Origin: Thioalkalivibrio sp. ALJT
GTDB taxonomy: Bacteria; Pseudomonadota; Gammaproteobacteria; Ectothiorhodospirales; Ectothiorhodospiraceae
Direction: 5' to 3'
DNA: 64,000 bases
NCBI RefSeq assembly: GCF_000381825.1
Contig: NZ_KB907123.1
Location: 86,021 to 150,020, forward strand
Shown here piece by piece: positions 28,808 to 38,131 of the stretch. The notes under the pieces are model-generated. The model saw only the letters and a list, made by a program, of their open reading frames with translations. It ran no database searches and had not been told where the DNA came from. Each line of letters starts with the position of its first letter. The stretch's first letter is position 1. The translations under genes were made by a program, and so were the position numbers.

Positions 28808-30132
28808 CACTCCAGCAGCTGGTCGATCGCCTCGAGCTCGGATACGTCCAGGAGACCGGCGGCCCGCTGCAGACGCAGGGATTCGCCGAGGAAGCCGTAG
28901 CGAGCCTCGGCGTAGTCGCGTTCGGCGCGGAAGACCTCGCGCAGCGCCAGGAGTACGTCCACCTGGGTCCGGGTGCCGACATCAAAGCCGGCCTCGGCGG
29001 CCTCGAACGCCTCCTGGGTCGAGGCCAGGGCCTGTTCCAGGGCCCGCACACGGGAGCTGTTCGAGATCACTGACAGGTAGGCGCTGCGGGTGTCCTGAGT
29101 GGTACGGCGTTCCACCAGTGCCTGGCCTTCCTGGGCGGCCTGGAAGTCCTCGCGCGCCTGGCGGGTCAGGGCGCTGACGCGGCCACCGGTGTAAAGCGGC
29201 ATCTCCACATTCAGCCCGATCTGGGCGTCGGTGCCCTCGAAGAACATCGGGCCGAAGGCATCGTTGTCCAGGCCGTGGTAACGGTTCTCGTTGATCGCGG
29301 CGTTGAGGCTGACGCGCGGCAGGCCTTCGGCGCGCTGGCGCTGGATCTGCTCACGCGCGATCTCGGTGGCCAGGCGCTGCGCGGCCAGTTCCAGGTTGTT
29401 GGACAGCGCGATGTCCACCCAGGACTGCGGGTCGGCGGGGTCCGGCGTGGTGAATTCGGCATCCGGATCGAGCGGATTGAGTTCGTCCCAGTAGCTGTTG
29501 GTGATCACCGCGAGCTGTTCCCGGCTCAGGTCCAGCTGGTTTTCGGCGCTGATACGTTCGGCCTCGGCGATGTCGCGCTGGGCCTGGGCCTCGGTGACGT
29601 CGGTACGGGCGACCAGGCCAACCTCAAAGCGGCGCTCGGTCTGTTCCCGCTGGCGCTCAATGGCCTCCAGCTCGGCTTCGCGGAAGGCCAGGGTTTCCTG
29701 TGCGATCAGGACATCGAAATAGGCCTGGGCCACGCGCAGGATCAGATCCTGGCGGGCGGCGTCCAGCTCGGCCGCGGCGCGGGCGATCTGAAGATCTGCC
29801 TGGGTCAGTTCGATGAGGTTGCGGCGGTCGTAGATGCTTTGCGACAGGTTAAGCCCGAAGCTGGTCTGGCGGCCGTCGATGCTGCCGGGCTGAGCGCGGT
29901 CGTTGCGATAGAACGCGCCGGCTTCGGCCTGTGCGGAGAGCTGCGGCAGCAGCGCGGAGCGCGCCAGTGGCCGGCTTTCCAGGACGCTGCGGTATTCCGC
30001 CTTGGCAGTGCGCAGTTCGGCGTCTTCCGCAGCCGCGCGCTCGTAGACCTCCATCAGACTGGAGGCGGCAGCTGGGGTCGAAACGACAAGTGCCAGCCCG
30101 GCGGCGGCGATAAACGACGGCAGACGGTTCAT
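28807..30132 (-). CDS. tolC: TolC family outer membrane efflux protein
   Basis: This is an outer membrane channel for tripartite efflux and type I secretion. The 441-residue protein has a signal peptide (about residues 1-23, ending TPAAASS). Two structurally repeated halves rich in long helices follow (for example RVAQAYFDVLIAQETLAFREAE and TRSAYLSVISNSSRV). The start ATG at 30132 begins the signal peptide; the longer upstream frame is not coding. An isoaspartyl methyltransferase family gene precedes it by 107 nt, a common neighbour of tolC. Confidence 0.93.
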   Translation of the reverse strand: MNRLPSFIAAAGLALVVSTPAAASSLMEVYERAAAEDAELRTAKAEYRSVLESRPLARSALLPQLSAQAEAGAFYRNDRAQPGSIDGRQTSFGLNLSQSIYDRRNLIELTQADLQIARAAAELDAARQDLILRVAQAYFDVLIAQETLAFREAELEAIERQREQTERRFEVGLVARTDVTEAQAQRDIAEAERISAENQLDLSREQLAVITNSYWDELNPLDPDAEFTTPDPADPQSWVDIALSNNLELAAQRLATEIAREQIQRQRAEGLPRVSLNAAINENRYHGLDNDAFGPMFFEGTDAQIGLNVEMPLYTGGRVSALTRQAREDFQAAQEGQALVERRTTQDTRSAYLSVISNSSRVRALEQALASTQEAFEAAEAGFDVGTRTQVDVLLALREVFRAERDYAEARYGFLGESLRLQRAAGLLDVSELEAIDQLLE

Positions 30133-30238
30133 GGACACGACTCCGGAAGATGAATTAGGCAAACATGTATCGTAGCAGAGCGCGCACCGGCATGGGGCGT
30201 CCGAAACGCGTCTCATGCCGGTGCGCAAGTGACCCAGT

Positions 30239-30898
30239 TCAGAATTCGAACACAGGCTTCGGTTCAAAACCGACCAGCGGCTTTACACGGGTCTCGAACA
30301 GGCTCTCGCGATGGAAGCTGTCTTCGGTGGTGCGGGTGATCAGTTGCGCCTCCATGATCGGACCGTCACCGGTGATCACGAACAGGCGCCCACCCAGGGT
30401 CAGGTAGGGTTCGAGGAAATCGTCATATTCGGGCATGCCTCCGGTGACGATGATGGCGTCGTAGCGCGGGCGCGGCGGGGCCCAGTCCGGAGTGGTGACG
30501 GTGTCGGTGCGCAACTGGGCGTTCTCGATCCCGAGATCGGCCAGGCAATTGCGCGCGTTCAGGCGCAGTGTGTCAACGCGTTCGATGCTGTCCACGCGGG
30601 CGCACAGACGGGCCAGACAGGCGGTGACATAGCCGGAGCCGGTGCCGATTTCCAGCACGGTCTCCGTGGGCTGCGGGGATACCGCCTGCAGCAGGCGGCC
30701 GATCACGACCGGGGCCAGGGTGTTTTCGCCATGCCCCAGCGGGATCTCGGCATCGGCGTACGCCAGGGCCTGATAGGGTTCGGGCATGAAACGCTCGCGT
30801 GGCAGCGTCTCCATCACGTCCAGTACGCGTGTATCCAGCACGTCCCAGGGGCGGACCTGCTGTTCGACCATGTTGATCCGGGCCTTGGCGAAATCCAT
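30239..30898 (-). CDS. Protein-L-isoaspartate O-methyltransferase family protein
   Basis: This 219-residue SAM-dependent methyltransferase has the family motif I, VLEIGTGSGYVTACLA (about residue 80), and the N-terminal MVEQQVRPWDVLD. This type is encoded next to tolC in many proteobacteria. It lacks an obvious match to the repair enzyme's active-site loop, so true isoaspartate repair is not certain. AGGAAACCGCG precedes the ATG at 30898. Confidence 0.85.
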   Translation of the reverse strand: MDFAKARINMVEQQVRPWDVLDTRVLDVMETLPRERFMPEPYQALAYADAEIPLGHGENTLAPVVIGRLLQAVSPQPTETVLEIGTGSGYVTACLARLCARVDSIERVDTLRLNARNCLADLGIENAQLRTDTVTTPDWAPPRPRYDAIIVTGGMPEYDDFLEPYLTLGGRLFVITGDGPIMEAQLITRTTEDSFHRESLFETRVKPLVGFEPKPVFEF

Positions 30899-31039
30899 CG
30901 CGGTTTCCTCTGTACGCTAAAGAGCCGCGAAAGAGTACGTTCGCCGGCCGAAACAGGCAAGTAGGCGTTCAGCCCGTTGAGAGACTGGATGTCGGACAGG
31001 CCATTGCCCAGGTGGTGCACTCCTGCGCTCGCCGGGCCC

Positions 31040-32272
31040 CTACGTGTCGGGGTGATCCTCGAGGGCCTTGGCAATCGCCCGGGTGCGTTCGCGTTGCAGG
31101 GCCTCGCCCAGGGCCTTGCCCTTGAGGCCTTGCTGGATCAGCGCCTGTGGTTGCACCGACTGTGCGGCCGTTACCGCACGGCGCACGGCATCGGCCTGCG
31201 GGTAGGGCTTGTCCTCCCAGCCCGTGCGGCCGCGGTAGTCGGCCTCTACAGCCAGCAGGAAGGGTTCCACGTTTTCCGGACGACGCAGGACGTCCAGCCC
31301 GTCGACCAGCTTCATCACGGTCTTCGGGCGCAGTTCGAACACGCGATGAACCAGACCGTGATAGCGCGCCACGCGCACCGCCAGATCGCGGTAGCGGTTG
31401 GGGATACGCAGGCGATCGGCGAGGGCTCGGATCAGGTCCACACCGCGCTCTTCATGGCCGTGATGGCCGGGCAGGATCGCGGGATCGGTCGTGCCCTTGC
31501 CGAGGTCGTGCACCAGCGCGGCGAAGCGGACCTCGGGGGACTCGGACAGCGCAGTGGCCTGCTCCAGCACCATCAAGGTGTGGATGCCGGTATCGACCTC
31601 GGGGTGGTAGCGCGGTGGTTGCGGCACGCCGAACAGGCGTTCGATCTCGGGAAACAGGATGGCGAGTGCGCCGGCCGCACGCAGTTCCTCCAGGAAACGG
31701 CGCGGGGCGGGGCTGCGCAGCGCCTTCTCGCACTCCGCCCACACGCGCTCCGGCACCAGCGCATCCACCTCTCCGGAACGGACCAGCTCGCGCATCAGCT
31801 CCTGAGTGTCCGGCGCCACCCGGAAGCCCCAGGGGGCGAGCTGGGCCGCGAAGCGTGCCACACGCAGCAGCCGCACCGGGTCCTCCGCAAAGGCCGGGGA
31901 GACATGCCGCAGCTGGCGGGCCGCGAGGTCGGCCTGGCCGCCGTAGGGGTCGATCAGGGTGCCATCGGGGGCCTCGGCCATCGCGTTGATGGTGAGGTCG
32001 CGGCGTTCCAGATCTTCCTCCAGGGTGACCTCGGGCGCGGCATTGAACTGAAAGCCGTGGTAGCCACGCGCCGTCTTGCGCTCGGTACGCGCCAGGGCGT
32101 ACTCCGCGTGAGTGTGCGGGTGCAGGAAGACGGGAAAGTCGCGCCCGACCGGGCGGAAGCCGGCGGCCTCCATGGCGGCGGGGGTGCTGCCGACCACAAC
32201 GTAGTCACGTTCCGTGACCGGCCGGCCCAGCAGGCGGTCGCGCACGGCCCCGCCGACGAGATAGGTCTGCAT
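31040..32272 (-). CDS. cca: CCA-adding tRNA nucleotidyltransferase
   Basis: The enzyme builds or repairs the 3' CCA end of tRNAs. The 410-residue protein has the class II nucleotidyltransferase head: [14 protein letters not shown] (about residues 4-17), metal-binding RDYVVVG, and [10 protein letters not shown] (about 109). It then has the [11 protein letters not shown] neck and a C-terminal HD phosphohydrolase domain ([21 protein letters not shown]), as in E. coli. The start ATG at 32272 opens [12 protein letters not shown]. It lies 25 nt after the NDUFA9-like gene. Confidence 0.95.
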   Translation of the reverse strand: MQTYLVGGAVRDRLLGRPVTERDYVVVGSTPAAMEAAGFRPVGRDFPVFLHPHTHAEYALARTERKTARGYHGFQFNAAPEVTLEEDLERRDLTINAMAEAPDGTLIDPYGGQADLAARQLRHVSPAFAEDPVRLLRVARFAAQLAPWGFRVAPDTQELMRELVRSGEVDALVPERVWAECEKALRSPAPRRFLEELRAAGALAILFPEIERLFGVPQPPRYHPEVDTGIHTLMVLEQATALSESPEVRFAALVHDLGKGTTDPAILPGHHGHEERGVDLIRALADRLRIPNRYRDLAVRVARYHGLVHRVFELRPKTVMKLVDGLDVLRRPENVEPFLLAVEADYRGRTGWEDKPYPQADAVRRAVTAAQSVQPQALIQQGLKGKALGEALQRERTRAIAKALEDHPDT

Positions 32273-32297
32273 GGTGGCTGCCGGTTCGTGTCCCGGC

Positions 32298-33269
32298 TCA
32301 GCCGCGGCTGGCTCCGCGGTTGAGGGTGCGCAGGCGCTGCATGCGCGCCTCGCGACCGGCGCCGCCACCACCCAGATAGGACGGGGCTATCGACTCCAGG
32401 CGGGTGGGACAGGGCAGGCGCTGCTCGCCGTCGCAGACGCTGTCGATGGTCAGCGAGGCGAAATTGTCGCGCGAGAGCGGTTTGCCCGGCACGAACTCGA
32501 GCACACTGGCCTGCAGCTTGCCGGCCCAGTCGGGCAGGCCGATCACCGGGCGCCGATGACCGGACACGCGACCGACATAACGCACCAGTTCCCCCAGCGT
32601 GTAGACCTTCGGACCGCACAGTTCAAAGCCCTGGCCAAAGCTCGCGGTATCTTCCAGGGCCTCGACGAAGTGCTCGGCAACATCGCCCACGTAGACCGGG
32701 GCAAAGCGGGCCCTGGCCCGCGCCAGTGGCATCACCGGGGTGAGGCGCAGCAGGTCCGCAAAGCGATTCAGGAAGGAGTCCTCGGGGCCGAAGATCACCG
32801 AGGGCCGAAAGACCGTAACGGCCAGGGATTGGCTGGCGAACACCGCCTGTTCGGCTGCCCCCTTGCTGCGCAGGTAATGGCTGGGGGCGTCGTCCATATC
32901 CGCCTTCAGGGCGCTCATCTGCAGGAAGCGGCGCACGCCCTGTGCCTCGGCGGCCGCCAGAGCCTTCTCGGTCAACTCGGTGTGGGCGGCGCGGAAGCCG
33001 GCGCCGCGGTGCCCGCGCTCGTTCAGGATGCCGATCAGATTGATGACGGCATCCTGGCCGGCAAATACGCGTTCCAGGGTGGCCGGGTCATGGGCGCTGC
33101 CCTCGACCAGATCCACCTCGGGGTTGACCAGCAGGTCACGGTGGCGATGGGGGCGGCGCGAGAGCACCCGCACCTTGAGGCCGCGCTCTACCAGCCGACG
33201 GATGATGTGGTGGCCGACAAAGCCCGTGCCGCCGAGCACGCAGACATTGCGAATCGAGTTGATCGACAT
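32298..33269 (-). CDS. NAD(P)-binding protein of the complex I NDUFA9 type
   Basis: This extended SDR of 323 residues has an N-terminal [14 protein letters not shown] motif (about residues 13-26). It lacks the classical YxxxK pair but has [10 protein letters not shown] in the corresponding position (about 130). Members of this group resemble the NDUFA9 subunit and are often annotated as complex I NAD(P)-binding proteins; in bacteria their role is unclear. The start ATG at 33269 has AAGGACC upstream. It shares a 104-bp divergent promoter region with the aldehyde dehydrogenase gene. Confidence 0.86.
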   Translation of the reverse strand: MSINSIRNVCVLGGTGFVGHHIIRRLVERGLKVRVLSRRPHRHRDLLVNPEVDLVEGSAHDPATLERVFAGQDAVINLIGILNERGHRGAGFRAAHTELTEKALAAAEAQGVRRFLQMSALKADMDDAPSHYLRSKGAAEQAVFASQSLAVTVFRPSVIFGPEDSFLNRFADLLRLTPVMPLARARARFAPVYVGDVAEHFVEALEDTASFGQGFELCGPKVYTLGELVRYVGRVSGHRRPVIGLPDWAGKLQASVLEFVPGKPLSRDNFASLTIDSVCDGEQRLPCPTRLESIAPSYLGGGGAGREARMQRLRTLNRGASRG

Positions 33270-33373
33270 GATGGCAAGGTCCTTCCAAAAGCGAATGCGG
33301 GAGGTCTTATACTCGGGTGATCTGCATTGTTCAAACAAGGCCTTTTTACAAGCGCCTGGCCGAGGCAACGAGT

Positions 33374-34747
33374 ATGAGCGAACTGAATGCGATCAATCCC
33401 GCCACCGGCGAGACCCTGGCACGCTATCCGCGCATGACGGCGGATCAGCTGCAGGTGGCACTGGACCGAGCCGCCGCCACGGCGCCGGACTGGGCCGCCG
33501 GACCGGTGGCCGAACGCGCCGCGCGGCTGCGGGATCTCGCCGGTGTGCTGCGGGCCCAGCGCGAGGATCTCGCACGTACGGCCACGCAGGAGATGGGCAA
33601 GCGTCTGGCGGAGGCGCGTGCCGAGATCGACAAATGTGCGGCCGCCTGCGAGTACTACGCCGAGCATGGCCCGGATTATCTGCAGGACACCATGATCGCT
33701 TCGGATGCCAGCCGGTCCCTTATCGCCTGGCAGCCCCTGGGAACGGTGCTGCTGGTGATGCCGTGGAACTTCCCCTACTGGCAGGTCTTCCGCCAGGCGG
33801 TGCCGGCGACCCTGGCCGGCAACACCGTCTTGCTCAAGCATGCCTCCAATGTCCCCGGCTGCGCCGAGCACCTCGAGCGCGTGTTTGCCGAAGCGGGATT
33901 TCCCGCGGGCGTGTTCCAGAACCTTGCGGTGGGCTCGGAGGCGGTGGCCGACATCATCGCCGATGCCCGCATCCGCGGTGTGAGCCTGACCGGGTCCGAG
34001 GGGGCCGGGCGTGTGGTGGGTGCGGCCGCGGGCAAGGCGCTCAAGAGCTCGGTGCTGGAACTCGGCGGTTCGGATGCCTTTGTCGTGCTGGCGGATGCCG
34101 ATCTGGATGACACCGTGGAACAGGCCGTGCGGGCGCGCTTCCAGAACAATGGCGAGACCTGCATCGCCGCCAAGCGCTTCATCGTCGAGGCGGCGGTGGC
34201 CGATGCCTTCATCGAGCGCTTCCGCGCGGCCATCGAGGCGCTGGTGATCGGCGACCCGATAGACGAGGCGACGAATATCGGTCCGCTGGCGCGCGCCGAC
34301 CTGCGCGACGAACTGCACGATCAGGTCACCCGCAGCGTGGCCGCGGGCGCGCGCCTGGTCACCGGCGGCGAGCCCCGCGCCGGGGCGGGCTACTTCTATC
34401 CGCCCACGCTGCTGGATGCGGTTGAACCGGGGATGCCCGCCTTCGACGAGGAGACCTTCGGCCCGGTCGCGGCGGTCACCCGGGCGCGAGATGCCGATCA
34501 TGCCATCGAACTCGCCAATCGCTCCCGCTTTGGTCTCGGCGGCAGCGTCTGGACCGCGGACCCGGCCCGGGGCGAGGCCCTGGCGCGGCGTCTGGAGTGT
34601 GGCTGCGCCTTCGTTAACGGCATCGTCAAGAGCGACCCGCGCCTGCCCTTCGGCGGCGTGAAGGACTCCGGCTACGGCCGCGAACTCTCCGAACTCGGCA
34701 TCCGTGAATTCCAGAACGCCAAGACCATCTGGGTGGGCCAGGCGTGA
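33374..34747 (+). CDS. NAD(P)-dependent aldehyde dehydrogenase (succinate-semialdehyde type)
   Basis: This 457-residue ALDH superfamily protein has the expected cofactor Lys context (LLKHASNVPG, about residue 156) and a catalytic Glu in VLELGGSDAFVVL (about 231). The catalytic Cys is in NNGETCIAAKRF (about 265) and the Phe is in EETFGPVAAV (about 361). Closest in pattern to the succinate-semialdehyde dehydrogenase class (Gad/Sad type). The substrate cannot be fixed from sequence. The start ATG at 33374 is chosen by family length. Confidence 0.92.
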   Translation: MSELNAINPATGETLARYPRMTADQLQVALDRAAATAPDWAAGPVAERAARLRDLAGVLRAQREDLARTATQEMGKRLAEARAEIDKCAAACEYYAEHGPDYLQDTMIASDASRSLIAWQPLGTVLLVMPWNFPYWQVFRQAVPATLAGNTVLLKHASNVPGCAEHLERVFAEAGFPAGVFQNLAVGSEAVADIIADARIRGVSLTGSEGAGRVVGAAAGKALKSSVLELGGSDAFVVLADADLDDTVEQAVRARFQNNGETCIAAKRFIVEAAVADAFIERFRAAIEALVIGDPIDEATNIGPLARADLRDELHDQVTRSVAAGARLVTGGEPRAGAGYFYPPTLLDAVEPGMPAFDEETFGPVAAVTRARDADHAIELANRSRFGLGGSVWTADPARGEALARRLECGCAFVNGIVKSDPRLPFGGVKDSGYGRELSELGIREFQNAKTIWVGQA

Positions 34748-34858
34748 ACGCGCTCACCTGAGCGGATGCACCCGGGACGTTTTTGCTACCTTGCCCGGGC
34801 TCCTGGGTCATGGACTCAGGCTGCCGGTCTCGTCGCCATTCACGCATGAGTGAGAGTC

Positions 34859-37800
34859 ATGGAGTTCACCCCGGGTCTGCTGCTCGATCGCTTTGATCCG
34901 CTGTTCCTGGAACGCGGGCTGGATTATTTCCATCAGGGGCGGGTGGAGGATGTCCAGAGGTTGGAGCAAGACGGCGGTTTCGTGCTCCTGGCATCGGTGC
35001 AGGGCAGCGGCCGCCGCCTGTACACCCAGGAGGTCCATGTCCGTCGGTACGGTTCGCGCGTGGAAATCGACGGGTACTGTTCCTGCCCGGTGGCATACCA
35101 GTGCAAACACGTGGCGGCGGTATGTCTGGCGTGGAGCGCAATGGCCGCTGAAGACCCGGCGCCTGACACACGCTTCGAGGCCTGGCTTGAGCGGGTTACG
35201 GATGCGGCGACGCCCGGTGCCGAGCGGGGCGGCACGGACAATCACCTGTTGTATCAACTGGCCCCTGCTCCCGGCCGCCCGCAAATGCTGGCCGTGCATT
35301 TCCGGGTCTCGCGGCGCAAGCGGGATGGCGACTGGGGCGCCGGGCGTGCGGTCAGTTTCAGCACGTTGGGCGATCCCTGGCGGCGGACGGACTACCTGAG
35401 TCCGGAAGACGTCGAAATCCTGTCCCTGCTGCGTGCCTCGGGCGGCGAGCCGTTTTTCCATGATGGCGCGCCTGTCCTGGAAGGGATCGCCGGCGGACTG
35501 GCCTTGCAGCTGATGCTGGAGACCGACCGCATATTCTGGGGCACGCCCCTTACGCAGCCCCTTCAGGTCGGAGCCGAACGCGCGGCCGCACTGGCCTGGA
35601 CGAATGACGGCGAGAGCTATCGCCTGAGCTTCGCCGATCCAGAGCTGGAGGTTTACCCGCGCACCGATCCCCCGTTATATGTGGATACCCGGCGCCTCGA
35701 AGCGGGCCCGTTGCGTCTGCCCGAGGGGGTGGATGCACGCCTGCTCGCCGCGTTGCCGCAGGCCCCCTCGGTACCGGCGAGCGAGGCCGCGCGCATCAGT
35801 CGCACCCTGGCGCTACGCATGCCTGACCTGCCAACGCCCGAGCCGGTGGAGGTCGAGACCCTTGTAGCCGAGCCGGTGCCCTGTCTTCATCTGCTGTTCG
35901 ATCGCAGCGAGCCGTTCGGAGCCCATTTGGCGTTGGGGTTTCGCTATGGCGAGGCCGTGCTGGAACCCGGCGAGACCCGGCCGGCCCCGCTGCGCGAGGC
36001 GGGCGAACGGCTGGTCCGCGTGCAGCGCGATCCCGAGACAGAGCAGTCGGCACGCGATGTCCTGCTTGGCATGGGGACGCGCCCCCTGTCCGAATCGCCG
36101 CATCGGTTCCAGCTGGATGTCGATCCAGCCGACGCCGCTGCCATCCTGTATCACTGGCTGCGGTTTGTGGAAACCGCCATCCCCGATCTGGAGGCGGGCG
36201 GCTGGGAGATCTACCCGGACGCCACCAATGCCCCGATCTTGAGCCGCGCGGAAGGGGTCGATGCCGAGGTCGAGTCTTCGGAACGCGACTGGTTTGATCT
36301 GCGTTTTGACCTGGAGGTCGAAGGCAGGCGCATCCCATTGCTGCCCCTGGTCGCGCAACTGATCGGCCGGGTGGACGTGGACGACCTGCCGGAGACGCTT
36401 TACCTGGATGCCGGGGACGGCCATTTCATCGCCGTGGCCGGCGAAATGCTGCGCCCGGTATTGAAGACCCTGCTCGACCTGTTCGACCGCGAGCCGGCCG
36501 CCGAGACCCTGCGCCTGTCGCGCCTGGATGCCCCGCGCCTGCTGGACTTCGACGCCGCGCGTCTGCGCGGAGCCGGGCGTCTGAAAAAGCTGGCCCGCCG
36601 CATGCGCGATTTCGAAGGGGTCCGGCCGGTCCCGCCGCCGAGTACCTTCAAGGGGGCCTTGCGGCCGTATCAGCAACAGGGGCTGGACTGGCTGCAGTTC
36701 CTGCGCGAATACGAGCTGGCCGGCATCCTCGCCGACGACATGGGGCTGGGCAAGACGGTTCAGACCCTGGCGCATCTGGCGGTGGAAAAGCGCGCCGGGC
36801 GCATGCGCCACCCCAGCCTGATCATCGCGCCCACCAGCCTGCTGGGGAACTGGCGTCGCGAGGCCGCACAGTTCACCCCGAAACTCCGGGTGCTGATATT
36901 GCAGGGGCCGGACCGGCGTGCCTGGTTCGACTCGATCGAGGATCACGACCTGGTGCTGACCACCTACCCATTGCTTACCCGCGACGACGAGGTGCTGCTG
37001 AACCACTGCTGGCACTACCTGATCCTCGACGAGGCCCAGCAGATCAAGAACCCGCGGGCCCGCTCCGCCCAAGTGGTGCGCACGCTGGAGGTCAACCACC
37101 GGCTGTGCCTGACCGGCACCCCGATGGAGAACCACCTGGGCGAGCTGTGGGCCCAGTTCGACTTCCTGCTGCCGGGCTTTCTCGGTGACCAGAAGACCTT
37201 CAACCAGCACTACCGCAAGCCGATCGAGCAGGGCGGTGAACGCGGCCCGCTGGAACGCCTGCGTCAGCGCACTGCGCCCTTCATTCTGCGCCGCACCAAG
37301 GACCGCGTGGCGCGCGAACTCCCGCCCAAGACGGAGCTGCTGCGCACCACCGCACTGGACACCCGGCAGGGTGCGCTGTACGAGAGCATCCGCCTGAGCA
37401 TGGAAAAGAAGGTCCGCGAGGCGGTCGAACGCCAGGGACTGGCGCGCAGCCATATCACCATCCTGGATGCCCTGCTCAAGCTCCGGCAGGTCTGTTGTGA
37501 CCCGCGCCTGGTCCGCACCTCGGAGTTCGATACCCACAACATCCGTTCCGCCAAGCTCGAAATGCTCATGGAGCTGGTCCCCGAGCTGCTGGAAGAGGGA
37601 CGGCGCATCCTGCTGTTCTCGCAGTTCACCTCGATGCTGACCCTGATCGGCGAGCAACTCGACAAACGAGGGATTGCCTATACCAAGCTCACCGGCCAGA
37701 CACGCAAGCGCGAAGCCGCTATCGAGCGCTTCCGCCGGGGCGAGGTCGATCTGTTCCTGATCAGCCTCAAGGCCGGTGGTGTCGGCCTTAACCTGACCGA

Positions 37801-38065
37801 AGCCGACACCGTCATCCACTACGACCCATGGTGGAACCCGGCAGTGGAGAGCCAGGCGACGGACCGCGCCCACCGCATCAATCAGCACAAGCCGGTGTTC
37901 GTCTACAAGCTGGTTACCGAAGGTACGGTGGAAGAAAAGATCCTCGCGCTACAGGCGCAGAAACAGCAGCTCGCTGACCAGGTCCATGGCCGGAACGACT
38001 CCGCCGCTGCCGACGAACTCCCCATCGACGCGGAAACCCTCCAGCGCCTGCTGACATCGGACTAG
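34859..38065 (+). CDS. SWIM zinc finger and SNF2-family helicase
   Basis: This DNA-dependent ATPase of 1,068 residues has an N-terminal SWIM zinc finger (CSCPVAYQCKH, about residue 75), a long middle region, then the SNF2 ATPase. The ATPase shows Walker A in DDMGLGKTVQ (about 630), DEAQ in LILDEAQQIKN (about 723), and the C-terminal helicase domain (SQFTSM; LISLKAGGVGLNLTEAD; QATDRAHRINQ). It probably remodels protein-DNA complexes, as in the HepA/RapA-like bacterial group. I chose ATG at 34859; a GTG three codons upstream is an alternative. It ends at the repeat hairpin at 38064. Confidence 0.9.
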   Translation: MEFTPGLLLDRFDPLFLERGLDYFHQGRVEDVQRLEQDGGFVLLASVQGSGRRLYTQEVHVRRYGSRVEIDGYCSCPVAYQCKHVAAVCLAWSAMAAEDPAPDTRFEAWLERVTDAATPGAERGGTDNHLLYQLAPAPGRPQMLAVHFRVSRRKRDGDWGAGRAVSFSTLGDPWRRTDYLSPEDVEILSLLRASGGEPFFHDGAPVLEGIAGGLALQLMLETDRIFWGTPLTQPLQVGAERAAALAWTNDGESYRLSFADPELEVYPRTDPPLYVDTRRLEAGPLRLPEGVDARLLAALPQAPSVPASEAARISRTLALRMPDLPTPEPVEVETLVAEPVPCLHLLFDRSEPFGAHLALGFRYGEAVLEPGETRPAPLREAGERLVRVQRDPETEQSARDVLLGMGTRPLSESPHRFQLDVDPADAAAILYHWLRFVETAIPDLEAGGWEIYPDATNAPILSRAEGVDAEVESSERDWFDLRFDLEVEGRRIPLLPLVAQLIGRVDVDDLPETLYLDAGDGHFIAVAGEMLRPVLKTLLDLFDREPAAETLRLSRLDAPRLLDFDAARLRGAGRLKKLARRMRDFEGVRPVPPPSTFKGALRPYQQQGLDWLQFLREYELAGILADDMGLGKTVQTLAHLAVEKRAGRMRHPSLIIAPTSLLGNWRREAAQFTPKLRVLILQGPDRRAWFDSIEDHDLVLTTYPLLTRDDEVLLNHCWHYLILDEAQQIKNPRARSAQVVRTLEVNHRLCLTGTPMENHLGELWAQFDFLLPGFLGDQKTFNQHYRKPIEQGGERGPLERLRQRTAPFILRRTKDRVARELPPKTELLRTTALDTRQGALYESIRLSMEKKVREAVERQGLARSHITILDALLKLRQVCCDPRLVRTSEFDTHNIRSAKLEMLMELVPELLEEGRRILLFSQFTSMLTLIGEQLDKRGIAYTKLTGQTRKREAAIERFRRGEVDLFLISLKAGGVGLNLTEADTVIHYDPWWNPAVESQATDRAHRINQHKPVFVYKLVTEGTVEEKILALQAQKQQLADQVHGRNDSAAADELPIDAETLQRLLTSD

Positions 38066-38130
38066 GAACCTGTCGGATTGGGGCGGGCGTCGCTCCGCAG
38101 GCAATCCGCCCCAAATCTGACCGGCTCCTG
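38064..38130. repeat. Dispersed intergenic repeat, short hairpin copy
   Basis: AGGAACCTGTCGGATTGGGG and CCCCAAATCTGACCGGCTCC fold back on each other over about 22 bp around CGGGCGTCGCTCCGCAGGCAA. It fills the gap between the convergent helicase and pap genes, overlapping the last bases of the helicase stop codon, so it may act as a bidirectional terminator. Its ends match those of the longer copies at 14443 and 60384. Confidence 0.75.
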
Positions 38131-38131
38131 G

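Noticed and set aside
35813-37888. A 691-codon open frame on the minus strand inside the SNF2 helicase
   Set aside because: It is a high-GC shadow; the plus frame has all helicase motifs.
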